DNA of 64,000 nt, from positions 24,974,780-25,038,779 of the forward strand of contig CM059194.1 in assembly GCA_030323885.1 (NCBI GenBank). The letters are read 5' to 3'. This document shows, one piece after another, positions 19,260 to 29,744 of this stretch. The translations under genes and the position numbers were made by a program. Every line of letters begins with the position of its first letter. The stretch's first letter is position 1. This DNA is from Branchipolynoe longqiensis (lineage: Eukaryota > Annelida > Polychaeta > Phyllodocida > Polynoidae). The notes beneath the pieces are model-generated. The model was given only the letters and a program-made list of their open reading frames with translations, did no database searches and was not told the DNA's origin.

Positions 19260-22200
19260 ATGGCTCTCTCTGGATTAAAACCCCCATTGCCACTGGACTT
19301 GGAAGGCAACCTCACTCTAAACTGGACCCAGTGGATTGATTCATACAAAATTTACGCCGTAGCAGCAGGAGTAGCGGCGAAAACGGAGAAAGTACAGTGT
19401 TGCGTCTTTCTCCATGTCGCTGGACCAGAGGCACAGAAAATCCACAGAACGCTCAACATTGAAGCCGCGGACCGAGACAAAATTGCAGTACTGATTGAGG
19501 CATTTAAAGTATATTGCGAAGGGAAGACGAACATAACAGTGGTACGTTACCAGTTTAACTCCCTATTTCAGACACACGAAAGTATGGACACTTACATTAG
19601 GGAGCTACGTAACCGCATATCACACTGTCAATACGAGTTACTGGAAGATTCGTTACTCTGTGACAGAATTGTGTGCGGAGTGAAAAGCAACGTATTGAGA
19701 GATCGATTATTACAGACTCATAACTTGACATTGGAATTGTGCATATCGATGTGTCGGCTTAGTGAACACAAGGCAGGTTTGTTGACTGGAAATGCAGACA
19801 GTGATTCGAATGAAAACGTCGACGCGTTATCAAGAATTAGTTCTAGCATGACGTCACAACGTCGTGTGCCACCTTGGAGACGAGCATCGCAACGTCAACA
19901 ATACGGGTCAAACAATGCGAAAATCAAGTGTCCGAATTGCGGATACGTACATTTCAGTGGTAGGTGTCCTGCTAAGGACAAACAGTGTACAGGCTGTGGA
20001 AAAGTGGGACATTTCGTCAAAGTGTGTAGAAGTAATACAAATAGACAGTCGACAGTGAATGAAGTCAACATACAGCACCATGACGAACAGCACGAATGGA
20101 CGCGACCATACCAGGAGGACGACACCAGTCACGATTTGTTCGTTGGTGCATTACAGGATAACAACGACGAAAAGGAGGATCTATGGTACGCGGATATCGT
20201 AGTGAACAATACGATAATCAAGTTCAAACTTGATACCGGTTCGGAGGCGAACATCGTGCCACGGAGGATTTACGATCAAATGGACAACGTGACCATGACT
20301 CCAACGCGTTGTCACTTGATAACGTACGCTGGACACCGTATAAAACCTCATGGGGAGGTTTTCGCCACCGTACGCGGTCATGGATTAAAGTTCCAAGTAA
20401 CAGATGAGGGTAGCCCTATCCTAGGAAAGAGTGCGTGTGTCGCCCTCAACCTCATAACAAGACTGGACTCCATAAACACTGTAGCATATTCAACCACATC
20501 AAGTGATAAATTGGTAAATATGTATAGTGATGTATTCAAAGGTTTAGGCAGAATTAAAGTAAATGCGCATATTCATGTTGACAACAATGTAGCCCCAGTC
20601 GTTGATGCTCCTAGGCGCATACCACACGCCATAATAAATGATGTCCGTCAAGAATTAAATAGGATGTTAGATCTCAAAGTAATAGTAGAACAAAATGAAC
20701 CGACTCCATGGGTGAACTCCATCACTATAGTAAGAAAACCAGGTAAAATACGAATATGTTTGGACCCTACTAAATTAAATAAAGCAATATTAAGGGGCCC
20801 ATATCCAACACGTACGATAGAAGAAGTAGTAGCTAACACAAGTGGGGCAGAATATTTTTCGGTCATTGATGCCAACAGTGGCTATTGGCAGATTGAGTTG
20901 GATAATGAAAGTTCTAAATTATGCACCTTCAATACACCTTGGGGTCGGTATCGATATACCAGGTTGCCATTTGGCATAAAAACGGCCGGAGACATATTTA
21001 TTCAAGAGATGAACAATATATTAGGTGATTTGGACGGTGTAAATGTGATAACTGACGATATACTAGTATACGGTAAAGACATACAAGAACACAACATAAG
21101 ACTAAAGTCAGTACTGGACAGGGCCCGTAAATTCGATCTGAGATTGAACCCAAAAAAGTCTAAAATTTGTAAAAGACAGGTAAACTATGTGGGGCATTTA
21201 ATAACGTCCAACGGATTATTGCCAAGCAAAGAAAGAGTACAAGCTATCATAGACATGCCAACACCCACGGACAAAAAAGCTGTCCAACGGTTTTTGGGAA
21301 TGGTCGGATATGTCAACAAATTTATTCCCAACATGGCGGAATTAGCTAAGCCATTAAGAATAATACTAACTAAAGATGTCGCCTGGCATTGGCAAGAAGA
21401 ACAAATTTATGCATTCGACAAACTTAAAGAATTGTTAACAAGAGCACCCGTTCTAAAATTGTTTGATGTGAAAAAAGATATTGTCCTTCAAGTAGATGCA
21501 TCTAAATCTGGCCTTGGGGCGACCTTATTTCAAGAAAATAGACCGGTCGCAATGGCGTCCAAGGCATTAGATAACACACAAACAAATTATGCAGTAATTG
21601 AAAAAGAACTGTTAGCCATTTGCTTTGGGTGCAGGAAGTTTCATGAGTACATATACGGGAAAGAGGTGACTATTCAAACCGACCACAAACCCTTGGTAGC
21701 CATTATGAATAAGCCCATACACACACTATCAGCACGCATGCAACGCATGAGAATGCGGTTACAAAATTATAATCTACAAGTAATACATGTTAAGGGCACG
21801 CTGATGTATTTTGCAGACGCGCTGTCCAGGGCTCACACCACGTTGACAACACCGAACAACTTGTTCGACACAGACATAACCGTGGCCGCAATCGATATGG
21901 AAGTGAACAATATAGCTAAAGTAAGGCAAGAATTGGACAAGGATAAAACATTGCAGCAGGTTGTGTTGTTAGCAAAACATGGGTGGCCAAAAAGTAGCGC
22001 TGGCCTCAGTCAGAGTGTAAAACCATTTTTTACCTATAGAAATGACATAACAATACAAGACGATGTGTTATTAAAAGATAATGGTATTATAATACCAAAG
22101 ACCATGCAGAGAGATATGCTAAATAAAATTCACGAGTCACATTTAGGCATAGTGAAATGTAAGCAGTTGGCTAGAGACAACGTCTTTTGGCCTGGAATAA

Positions 22201-23144
22201 GTAATCAAATCGAGGACAAGGTTTCACAGTGTCAACTTTGCCAGGAGTACCGACACAAACAACATTCTGAACCTTTGATGAGTCATGACATTACATGTAT
22301 TCCATATTATAAACTAGGCGTGGATTTGTTTACTGTTAACAAGGTGAATTTCCTGTTAGTCATTGACTATTATACAAAGTTTCCGGAAATAGTAGAGTTA
22401 ACATCAACCACAAGTCAGGCCATAATAAGAAATTTGAAGCAAATGTTTTGCAGATATGGCATTCCGAACTCAGTAGTATCAGACAACGGTCCACAATTTA
22501 ACAGCGCAGAGTACCTACAGTTTGCACATAACTACGGTTTCACACCTAAATTTACAAACCCAATGTTCCCGCAAAGTAACGGCCAGGTAGAAAGATACGT
22601 ACAAACTGTAAAATTGATGATAAAAAAATCTCTACTGGACGGCAAAGATGCCAATATTGCACTTTTAAATTATCGAAACACCACAATCCAGGGCCTTGGT
22701 GCATCCCCGGCACAACTACTCATGTCCCGTAAACTACGGACACGGTTACCGATTTTAGACACACATTTGAAACCAAGTTGCAAATATACAAACAACACTG
22801 AAATACGCAGAATACAGCAGAATCAAAAGAAATACTTTGATACCCGTGCAGGACATGAACACCACAAGTTGCATACCGGAGACGAGGTACGATATCTCCA
22901 TCACAAAGGAGGATGGGCTTCAGGTAGAATTGTAGAAACAAACACACCTGGCCCTAGAGATTACACTATGGTAAATAAACAAAACAATATAATTAGGCGA
23001 AATCGAAAACACATTTTCATCTCACATAAGGGTGACACCCACCCTATTAGACCTGAATTAAAAACAAACACACACCAATATACTACACGATACGGCCGAG
23101 TTGTTCGTCCCATACAAAGACTAGGAATAAATGACCAGTCATAA
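19260..23144 (+). CDS. Gag-Pol polyprotein, Ty3/Gypsy
   Basis: One open frame of about 1,294 residues. Gag starts MALSGLKPPLPLDLEGN; I chose this ATG because an upstream ATG at 19227 lies across the LTR/primer-site junction, and LKPP...GN near the start is usual in the group. Two zinc knuckles (about residues 224-257: CPNCGYVHFSGRC, CTGCGKVGHFVKVC), aspartic protease with DTGSEANI (325), RT with LPFGIKTAGDIF and VITDDILVYG (599; a T where A is usual), RNase H with DASKSGLGATLF (746), and integrase with an HHCC zinc finger (HESHLG 958, CQLC 993) and catalytic D1022, D1075, E1111 (D-D-35-E spacing). All catalytic residues are seen. Gag and Pol are fused with no frameshift. Function: reverse transcription and integration of the element. 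Confidence 0.95.
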   Translation: MALSGLKPPLPLDLEGNLTLNWTQWIDSYKIYAVAAGVAAKTEKVQCCVFLHVAGPEAQKIHRTLNIEAADRDKIAVLIEAFKVYCEGKTNITVVRYQFNSLFQTHESMDTYIRELRNRISHCQYELLEDSLLCDRIVCGVKSNVLRDRLLQTHNLTLELCISMCRLSEHKAGLLTGNADSDSNENVDALSRISSSMTSQRRVPPWRRASQRQQYGSNNAKIKCPNCGYVHFSGRCPAKDKQCTGCGKVGHFVKVCRSNTNRQSTVNEVNIQHHDEQHEWTRPYQEDDTSHDLFVGALQDNNDEKEDLWYADIVVNNTIIKFKLDTGSEANIVPRRIYDQMDNVTMTPTRCHLITYAGHRIKPHGEVFATVRGHGLKFQVTDEGSPILGKSACVALNLITRLDSINTVAYSTTSSDKLVNMYSDVFKGLGRIKVNAHIHVDNNVAPVVDAPRRIPHAIINDVRQELNRMLDLKVIVEQNEPTPWVNSITIVRKPGKIRICLDPTKLNKAILRGPYPTRTIEEVVANTSGAEYFSVIDANSGYWQIELDNESSKLCTFNTPWGRYRYTRLPFGIKTAGDIFIQEMNNILGDLDGVNVITDDILVYGKDIQEHNIRLKSVLDRARKFDLRLNPKKSKICKRQVNYVGHLITSNGLLPSKERVQAIIDMPTPTDKKAVQRFLGMVGYVNKFIPNMAELAKPLRIILTKDVAWHWQEEQIYAFDKLKELLTRAPVLKLFDVKKDIVLQVDASKSGLGATLFQENRPVAMASKALDNTQTNYAVIEKELLAICFGCRKFHEYIYGKEVTIQTDHKPLVAIMNKPIHTLSARMQRMRMRLQNYNLQVIHVKGTLMYFADALSRAHTTLTTPNNLFDTDITVAAIDMEVNNIAKVRQELDKDKTLQQVVLLAKHGWPKSSAGLSQSVKPFFTYRNDITIQDDVLLKDNGIIIPKTMQRDMLNKIHESHLGIVKCKQLARDNVFWPGISNQIEDKVSQCQLCQEYRHKQHSEPLMSHDITCIPYYKLGVDLFTVNKVNFLLVIDYYTKFPEIVELTSTTSQAIIRNLKQMFCRYGIPNSVVSDNGPQFNSAEYLQFAHNYGFTPKFTNPMFPQSNGQVERYVQTVKLMIKKSLLDGKDANIALLNYRNTTIQGLGASPAQLLMSRKLRTRLPILDTHLKPSCKYTNNTEIRRIQQNQKKYFDTRAGHEHHKLHTGDEVRYLHHKGGWASGRIVETNTPGPRDYTMVNKQNNIIRRNRKHIFISHKGDTHPIRPELKTNTHQYTTRYGRVVRPIQRLGINDQS

Positions 23145-24077
23145 TACCATTAGTATTTATGTATGTACTAATATATAAGTTCAACGTTGTATGTAGGACA
23201 GCATATTGAAAATATAGGAACTGATATCATACCATGTGACTCAACCCTGACGCCGTTAACTGTGTTATAAGTTAAATACAATAGCTATAACTTTCTGTGA
23301 TATGAAGACATATGCCTTGATGCAAAGTTGTATCATGAAAAAATCACGATCCAAAAATTTGTCGGCAATGCGAAACACATTTCCCTACCGGGGCATTAAA
23401 ACGGCAATAGGCGTACTCAAGGCAGCATTTGACTATATACATGTTAAGATGGGACATCTACACTGTTAACCATCCCGTATTTACTGGACAGGAAATGATG
23501 TACGATCTATTGTATCATGGTTCACAGCTAGGCGTCACGAATGTTTATTTACTCCTAAATGTGAATCAAGTTGTTGTTCATACATCACACTATTCAAATC
23601 AACAGTCACCCAAAGTGCCAATTGTTGGAGTACAACATAAGTTTAATAAAGTATGTGAATTCTTAAGAACCTAGGCAGTTATCAGTTCCACTGAAATGGC
23701 AAAATAGGTACTGTATTTGTTACGCTGTTAAAAGTTGATGTGGTTATTGGGCTATTGAGAATGCATTACATATACAATTATCGATATGCGATAGTGGTCG
23801 AAACGTTAATATTTATAAGACTGATGTTACTATTTATAAGACTGATGTTACTATCTATAAGACTGATGTTACTATTTATGAGAATGATGTTACTATCTAT
23901 ACGAATGACATGCATAGTATTTAAGATACTCATTCACATATGGGATGAGTGTAGAGTCGCATATGTCATGTCTCAGTGCAACGTTGCATTTTTCATAGGG
24001 TTTGGAGGTGTTTAAGAGTTCATGTAATTATTTAAAGCTAATGAAACAATAAATATAATGAAATCAATAAAACTAAT
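23145..24077 (+). other. 3' untranslated part of Gypsy element
   Basis: No env or other convincing gene. Bases 23806-23912 hold about five tandem copies of a 21-22-bp unit (tttataagactgatgttact). Confidence 0.7.
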
Positions 24078-24087
24078 GAAAGGAGGA
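24078..24087 (+). promoter_or_regulatory. Polypurine tract
   Basis: gaaaggagga directly precedes the 3' LTR start TGTAATG, where plus-strand priming would occur. Confidence 0.8.
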
Positions 24088-24193
24088 TGTAATGTATGTA
24101 GGCGAACCGGGACACGCATATAACCAGCATGGTATGGAATGTAACCAGGGACAACGGACGATGAATAAACGCCAGTCATGAACTAGATCTCTC
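24088..24193 (+). repeat. 3' LTR of Gypsy element, truncated
   Basis: It matches the 5' LTR from TGTAATG to ctagatctctc (one visible difference, agataacc/atataacc), then stops 21 bp short. The following ggggag (24194-24199) equals the six bases before the 5' LTR (19095-19100). Confidence 0.85.
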
Positions 24194-24424
24194 GGGGAGG
24201 GGGCCAGTGTAGTAAGTTCAAAACACTACCCCACAAAAATACTACGGTAGTATTTTCAACCTAGGTTCAAAACACTACGGTAGTGTTTTCAAGATAGTTG
24301 AAGGTAGTTTCAAAACACTACTGTGGCCACGCTCAAAACACTATCCTTACATTCAAAACAATACCTCTAAGTTCAAAACACTACCCTAAAAAGATGTTAT
24401 AATTGCTGCATATTCATTTTAATT

Positions 24425-24553
24425 TGTAGTAGGGTGAGGCAGTATGCAGGAGGGTGGGGCAATGGAAGATATGCCGTAAAGTGGGGCAGTAATCAGTAGT
24501 GTGGGGCAGTATCCAGTAGGGTGGGGCAGTATTATTAAGGTGGGGCAGTAGGG
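24425..24553. repeat. gtggggcagta minisatellite, left block
   Basis: Units such as agtagggtggggcagtatcc; the same family as 25350-26475, separated by SINE fragments. Confidence 0.8.
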
Positions 24554-24651
24554 GTTGTTGTAATTGGTTATTGTTTTACATCCTAGCAACATCTAAGGTC
24601 ATATCAGGACGGGTATCAACTTGTGACAGTGCACACTCATGGCGACTTTAT
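24554..24651 (-). mobile_element. SINE1 tail half
   Basis: gttttacatcctagcaacat, cttgtgacagtgcacactca and ggcgactttat, cut off where the body should continue. Confidence 0.8.
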
Positions 24652-24800
24652 CAGGGGCGCACCCAGGGGGGTTTCCTGGTTGCCCGGAACCCCCCCCCCC
24701 CCCAAAAAAAAAAACTATTGTTTTAGAAATTATATAAACGTATATCTCAGGGACGCACATGAAGTGGGGTTTCCTGGTTGCCCAGTTGCTTCTTAACAGT
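24652..24800. repeat. Unclassified repeat with gtttcctggttgccc, twice
   Basis: aggggcgcacccagggggg + tttcctggttgcccgg is followed by C and A runs; gtttcctggttgcccag recurs about 100 bp later. Probably a retroelement relic of unknown type. Confidence 0.45.
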
Positions 24801-24899
24801 TATCATTTTGTGGATTAAATATAGCATGCATTTGTGTTTATCAATTAAATTATAGTAGTTATATATGTATGTTGCAACATAATTATATTGCAAAGGGCC

Positions 24900-25200
24900 A
24901 TGCTCTTTAACACTCTATACTTCAAGGGGGAAGAGTGTTTAACACCTTTTTGTACTTCAGAGCAAAATGTAAATCACACCTCATCACCTGTTTTTGTACA
25001 TTTGTGACACTTCAAGGGGGCCAGGATTAACACCTTCAGCATGTTCAGTACTTCAAGAGGGATTACCAGCAATACCATGGGCTAGTTTTCACACATTATA
25101 CTTCAAGGTTAACACATCTGGTACTTCCAGGACATTTCTATTAGCATGTAATTCACACATTGGGTACTTCATACATTCACAACTCAACATCACAGATTGA
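24900..25200. repeat. Degenerate acttcaaggggg/ttaacac repeats
   Basis: tacttcaaggggg, cacttcaagggggcc, tacttcaagaggg and tacttcaagg recur at irregular spacing with ttaacac words between them. Confidence 0.5.
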
Positions 25201-25224
25201 CACCTTACTTCAAACAGAAATTGG

Positions 25225-25353
25225 CTACAAATAGGCATGGGTTTTCCTTGGTAAGTCAGTTCATGTTGAGCAACCCCTGGTGCAACATACAATCAAACTC
25301 CCGACCTTCTGCATGTGAGGCCCACACTCTACTGATTATGCCAGCGCACCAGG
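25225..25353 (-). mobile_element. SINE4 (tRNA-like head)
   Basis: Minus strand: ggtgcgctggcataatcagt then agagtgtgggcctcacatgc, followed by ggtcgggagtttgattgt. These are A- and B-box-like regions at tRNA spacing. Single copy; body unknown. Confidence 0.55.
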
Positions 25354-26475
25354 TGGGGCAGTAGGCAGTCGGATGGGGCAGTCGGATGGGGCGGTAAGGT
25401 GGGGAAGAATTCAGAGAATGTAGTAGGGTGGGGCAGTGCGCAGTAGTGTGGGGCAGTATGTAGTAAGGTGGAGCCTATGCACTAGGGTGGGGATGTATGC
25501 AGTAAGGTGGGGAATAATGCAGTAAGGTGTGGCAGTGTGCAGTAGGGTGGGGAAGTATGCAGTAGGATGGGGCAGTTTGCAGTAGTGTGGGGCAGTGTGT
25601 AGTAAGGTGGAGCCTATGCAGTACGGTGGGGCTGTATGCAGTAAGGTGGGACAGTCTGCAGTAGGGTGGGGAAGTATGCAGTAGGATGGGGCAGTGTGCA
25701 GTAGTGTGGGCAGTATGTAGTAAGGCCAGGTAGTAGGCAGTAGGGTGGGGCTGTATGCAGTAAGGTGGAGAATAATGCAGTATGGTGTGGCAGTGTGCAG
25801 TAGGGTGGGGAAGTATGCAGTAGGATGGGGCAGTATGCAGTAGTGTGGGCAGTATGTAGTAAGGCCAGGTAGTAGGCAGTAGGGTGGGGCTGTATGCAGT
25901 AAGGTGGAGAATAATGCAGTAAGGTGTGGCAGTGTGCAGTAGGGTGGGGAAGTATGCAGTAGGATGGGGCAGTGTGCAGTAGTGTGGGCAGTATGTAGTA
26001 AGGCCAGGTAGTAGGCAGTAGGGTGGGGCTGAATGCAGTAAGGTGGAGAATAATGCAGTATGGTGTGGCAGTGTGCAGTAGGGTGGGGAAGTGTGTAGTA
26101 GACGGGGCAGTATGTAGTAGGCTGGGGTAGTATGCAGTAGGGTAGGGTCCGGCAGTATATAGTAGGGTAGGGTGGGGCAGTATACAGTAGGGTGGGGCTG
26201 CATGAAAGAGAGAGGGGGAGAATGTAGTAGAGTGGGGAAGTATGTACTAAGGTGGGGAGGAATGCAGTACGGTGGGGGAGTATGCAGTAGCATGGGCGGT
26301 ATGCAGTAGGGTGGGGCAGGACAGTATGTAGTGGGGTGGAGACAGCATGCAGTAAGATAGGGCAGTATGCAATAAGGTGTGTCAGTATGCAGTAAGCTGG
26401 GGCAAAATGCAGTAGGGTGGGGCAGTATCCAGTAAGGGGGTTCCTGATGCAGTAAGGTGGGGCATAATGCAGTTG
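25350..26475. repeat. 20-bp minisatellite (gtatgcagtagggtggggca)
   Basis: Variants of the 20-bp unit form a 139-bp higher-order period: gcagtagggtggggaag starts at 25658, 25797, 25936 and 26075. Tyr/Pro/His-rich minus-strand ORFs are artefacts. Confidence 0.9.
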
Positions 26476-26559
26476 GTTACATATTGCGGCACTACAGCCC
26501 CCACTGCCATGCCATGACAGTGTTTTGAACTTGGTAGTGTTTTGAACGTCCTACTCCGG

Positions 26560-26695
26560 GTGGACGCGCATCAGTTCGCCCGGTGTCTGGGCCGGGTTGC
26601 GCCGGTTGCTATGGTTGCGGTAGAGGCAGTCAATGAGCGAGGCTACACCTGTTGATCAGCCTCCTGGTGTCCACCTGTCACACCAGGGATGAGGT
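26560..26695. other. No feature seen (GC-rich flank of Ginger-like 2)
   Basis: GC-rich sequence following the CCGG target. It may be part of a degraded coding element, but I recognise no domain. Confidence 0.3.
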
Positions 26696-26762
26696 CTACA
26701 GGTGTGGGCCCGTCCTGATATGACCATAGATGTTGCTAGGACGTCAAACAATAACAACACAC
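26696..26762 (+). mobile_element. SINE1 tail fragment
   Basis: cccgtcctgatatgaccata, gatgttgctaggacgtcaaac, aacaacacaca. Confidence 0.75.
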
Positions 26763-26822
26763 ATACCATACTTGTACAGGCGTGTTGCAGCGAGAGGTGG
26801 TGGTGGGGTAGTTACTTATATA

Positions 26823-27000
26823 CAGTAAAACCTCTCTAAGTGGACAGTCCTTGGGACTGATTTTAAGTGGTCCATTTAGGGAGGTGGTCAGTTTCGAGAG
26901 TTAGAATATGGTTACAATGGTATTATTGGGACCCAACTAACGCGATCTGTATAGGGGAGTGGTCGATCTGTGGAGGTGGTCGGTGAGAGAGGTCTTACTG
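26823..27000. mobile_element. Tc1/mariner-type MITE, complete
   Basis: Ends CAGTAAAACCTCTCTAAGTG and, inverted, CAGTAAGACCTCTCTCACCG, flanked by TA (26821-26822, 27001-27002). Length 178 bp. Contains gtccatttagggaggtgg and gtcgatctgtggaggtgg as in 5659-5794. Confidence 0.85.
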
Positions 27001-27002
27001 TA

Positions 27003-27355
27003 ATTGGTTGGTTGATTGTTGGAGTTTTATGTCCTGGCAACATCTAGGGTCATATCAGGACGAGTATCGACTTGTGACAGTGCTCACTCATCATGGCTTT
27101 AAATATAGTGCTGCCCCACTGGGAAATCCGGCCGCCAGCACCATGACCTGATATAATCAACATTATCCTGACACTGACCCAACCAGTCCTTGCCCTATCT
27201 TAATAATGCTGAGCACCAGGCTAGGAAGTGACAAGTATCAATTTTTAAGTCATTGGTTTGACTTGACTAGGGTTCAAACCACGTAGGTTTGAATCGCACG
27301 ATCTACCAAAATGGGAGACGGGCGCTCAACTCATCCGGCCATCCCGTCTGGTCTA
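27003..27355 (-). mobile_element. SINE1 (head type a)
   Basis: Near full length: head gaccagacgggatggccgga, B-box region with a short internal duplication (ggttcaaaccacgtaggtttg region), full body and tail ggacataaaactccaac. Confidence 0.88.
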
Positions 27356-27499
27356 GCACGGATCCACACAGGAGCGTTAGCCTGAGCATCCCAGGGGCTA
27401 TCCTTAGTAGTTCAAAGTGCAATGCAGTTGACATTTCTAGAATATGAATATTCCGTTGCGATCTAGTGAATATTCATACAAATCTGTCTAGATAATTAT

Positions 27500-27849
27500 A
27501 GTTGGATAGTCCCACGGTTTTGAGATTCGGCCATTCTCTGAGATAAATGTATTAGCTTGATTGTTATGATCTACGTTACTTTATTTTGAAGTAACTCTTA
27601 TTTTAAATGGCTAACTTTTGAGGTATTTGAAGAGCAAATGTGCTAAATTAATTTCGGCAAGCACACCAAAACTCTGACACCATAGACTTCTGCAGGAGCA
27701 TGTTCTATTAAATTGCCTCAGTATTGCCTTCTATGTGGTGACTAATGTTGAACAAAGTGCATCGGTATCTAAGTTGCAACATGTGGAATCTAATCTGGAT
27801 AAGTGTTGTTGTTTTAACAAATTGGAAGTTTTCACCGGACTATGCAGCT
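27500..27849 (+). mobile_element. MITE-A copy 3
   Basis: 350 bp; decayed left end (agttggatagtccca), good right end (ccggactatgcagct) followed by TTAA at 27850-27853. Body as in copy 1. Confidence 0.82.
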
Positions 27850-27915
27850 TTAAGGAAGAGATAAGCAGGACGTTAGGTGGGTTCAACACCCATTTATTCC
27901 TATAATTGGAATTAA

Positions 27916-28448
27916 AGTTGCATAGTCCAATGAGTTTTGAGTTTCTATCATTTTCTGAGATAAACATATTAGTGTGATCATTATAATCTACCCTACTTTC
28001 ACTTGAAGTAACTTTTATTTTAAATAACTAACTTTTGAGATATTTGAAGTGCAAACAAGCAAAATTAGTTTTGGCAAGCTTGCCAAAACTCTGACACCAT
28101 AGGTTTCTGCAGTAATAGGTTCTATTAAATTGCCTCAGCATTCCCTTCTATGGGGTGACACATGTTTAACAAGTGCACCAGTATTTAAGTTAGATATGTC
28201 GTGGGGGTGATGAAAATGGGAAATACTGTGCCTAGAGCGGGACTCGAACCCACATCTCTCTGCATTCCGGGCCAGTGTGCTAACCATTACACCACCTAGG
28301 CTCCCTGATATCAATACACTCCCCACGCCTACCTGTCTATGTGGTTACTTGCCTGAGAGGTCAGTGCAGACCACTACAGATATATAGAATCAAATTGAGA
28401 TACTTGTTTTGGTTTTGAAAATGTGAGGCTTCATCGGACTATGCAGCT
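27916..28448 (+). mobile_element. MITE-A copy 4, interrupted by SINE2
   Basis: Left end agttgcatagtccaatg after TTAA (27912-27915); right end catcggactatgcagct before TTAA (28449-28452). The SINE2 at 28200-28377 is nested inside. Confidence 0.88.
28200..28377 (-). mobile_element. SINE2 copy 1, nested in MITE-A
   Basis: Minus strand: tagtggtctgcactgacctc, a spacer with acatagacaggtaggcgtgg, then a tRNA-like core (ggtggtgtaatggttagcac ... gggttcgagtccc), then ccattttcatcaccccc. Flanked by 8-bp duplications agatatgt (28192-28199) / agatatat (28378-28385). The tRNA-like part begins about 75 bp inside the element, not at its end. Confidence 0.85.
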
Positions 28449-28558
28449 TTAATTAAATGTGTGCTGACTAACCCACGTTCAATTTGGTGTCCCTATACAT
28501 GTAGTTAATTAAATGGATGCTGATCAGCCCACACTCGATTTGGAGCGCCTATACATAA

Positions 28559-28825
28559 AGCCGCATAGTCCGACGGAGGCATGATTTTTTTTTCAAAAAC
28601 CAAAATGGTTATCAAGATTTGATTTTACATATCCAGGTTGGATAATCGCGTATTTGTCGACTCATAAAAAGGATTTACTAAGTCAATTTAATAGAACCTG
28701 CCACAGCTGAAATCTATATTATAGTGCCCCAATTATCGACGCGCCCACCAGAATTATTTGGAATGGTTTGGCTTCTACAAAGTTACTTGAAAACTGATGT
28801 GAAGTAGGTTATAATGATCAAATCG
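28559..28825 (-). mobile_element. MITE-A copy 5, truncated
   Basis: One end (agccgcatagtccgacgg) and most of the body as far as gtaggttataatgatcaa; the other end is missing. Confidence 0.7.
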
Positions 28826-28995
28826 CGACAACCTTTCACCCCTGGTGTGTATGTGAGAGAGAGAGAGGGTTTTGGGCCCTGGCAACATATATGGCCACAT
28901 TACAGTCCATTATGCAAATATGCCTAACTTGCACAAAAGTTTGAAAATTGGCCGAATTATGACCGTTGATCCCTGTAGGTGGCGCTACTGTCGCG

Positions 28996-29035
28996 ATATA
29001 CTATATATATACATAATATATATATATACATTATA

Positions 29036-29078
<43 letters not shown>

Positions 29079-29145
29079 ATATATTATATATATATTATAT
29101 ATATATTATATATATATTATATAAATATATTTATATATACTACGC
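28996..29145. repeat. (TA)n microsatellite
   Basis: About 150 bp of TATATA/ATTATA. Confidence 0.95.
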
Positions 29146-29147
29146 TA

Positions 29148-29265
29148 ACCGGATGTAGTGGCCGAAGCGGTAGAGTGCAGAAAGTTGGGAGTTCGAATCC
29201 CAGCCGAATCAAACCAATAACTTATAGAATTGATACGTGTTACTGGCTAAGCCTGGCGCGCGTTT
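29148..29265 (+). mobile_element. SINE1 head (type b), 3'-truncated
   Basis: ccggatgtagtggccgaagc, gagttcgaatcccagccgaa, then aataacttatagaattgata and the SINE1 body start; it ends at about cctggcgcg. Confidence 0.82.
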
Positions 29266-29744
29266 TATGTTGTTCAAATATTTCGAAATATTGCTGTATT
29301 GAATAATGTTAAATTCAGATGACCGGATCTTTAATCTGTTATTATTCTTCTTCCTTGCGCTTCACTTACTAAGTGCAGTGATGTATGTTAGGACTGTTTT
29401 GCTTACATCATAATTGTGGCAACTATTTGATTTTCCTGTTTACAGATGACATAATTCGAGGGTCTTCCGTCCAGTACAGAGTACAATAAGGTAGGTGTGT
29501 GCAGTGTATGTCTTTATAGCAATATTGTTTTCCAGGGCATATATTTTATGATCAACCTTGCTTTCTTCCTCAAATTATATATCAGGCAATAAAGGCTTAA
29601 TGTTTAGAATGAGTTGAGCTTTCGTCTCCCTTGTAATACAGGTTTATAACACGGCTATTTTGTTCAACCAAATAAACCTTTAACTTTGTTTAATTGGGTT
29701 GAATGAGGGATTGGTCCTCATTCGCTGCCATTGGGGGACACTCA
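29266..29744. other. No gene; small SINE1-head relic near 29610
   Basis: gaatgagttgagctttcgtc, tccc (29609-29633) resembles the SINE1 type-a head between A- and B-box. Nothing else recognised. Confidence 0.45.

Larger units (their letters stand above)
19101..24193 (+). mobile_element. Ty3/Gypsy LTR retrotransposon
   Basis: A nearly complete element: 127-bp 5' LTR, primer-binding site, one open gag-pol frame, a 0.93-kb untranslated part, polypurine tract and a 3' LTR cut short by 21 bp. Order PR-RT-RNase H-integrase is that of Ty3/Gypsy (Metaviridae). The open frame suggests recent activity; the 3' LTR loss makes this copy defective for a normal replication cycle. Confidence 0.92.
24208..26555. 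mobile_element. Ginger-like non-autonomous element 2
   Basis: Left end TGTAGTAAGTTCAAAACACT; right end, inverted, AGTAGGACGTTCAAAACACT. Flanks CCAG (24204-24207) and CCGG (26556-26559): the CCGG duplication with one change. Same orientation and ends as element 1, but a different filler: GGTGGGGCAG arrays, SINE fragments and an ACTTCAAGGGG-rich part. No transposase. Confidence 0.78.

Noticed and set aside
23429..24015. ORFs of 81 and 91 codons downstream of gag-pol, possible env
   Set aside because: Too short, no signal peptide plus anchor pattern, and the second is partly the 21-bp tandem repeat.
25475..26293. 272-codon minus ORF
   Set aside because: Artefact of the 20-bp minisatellite.
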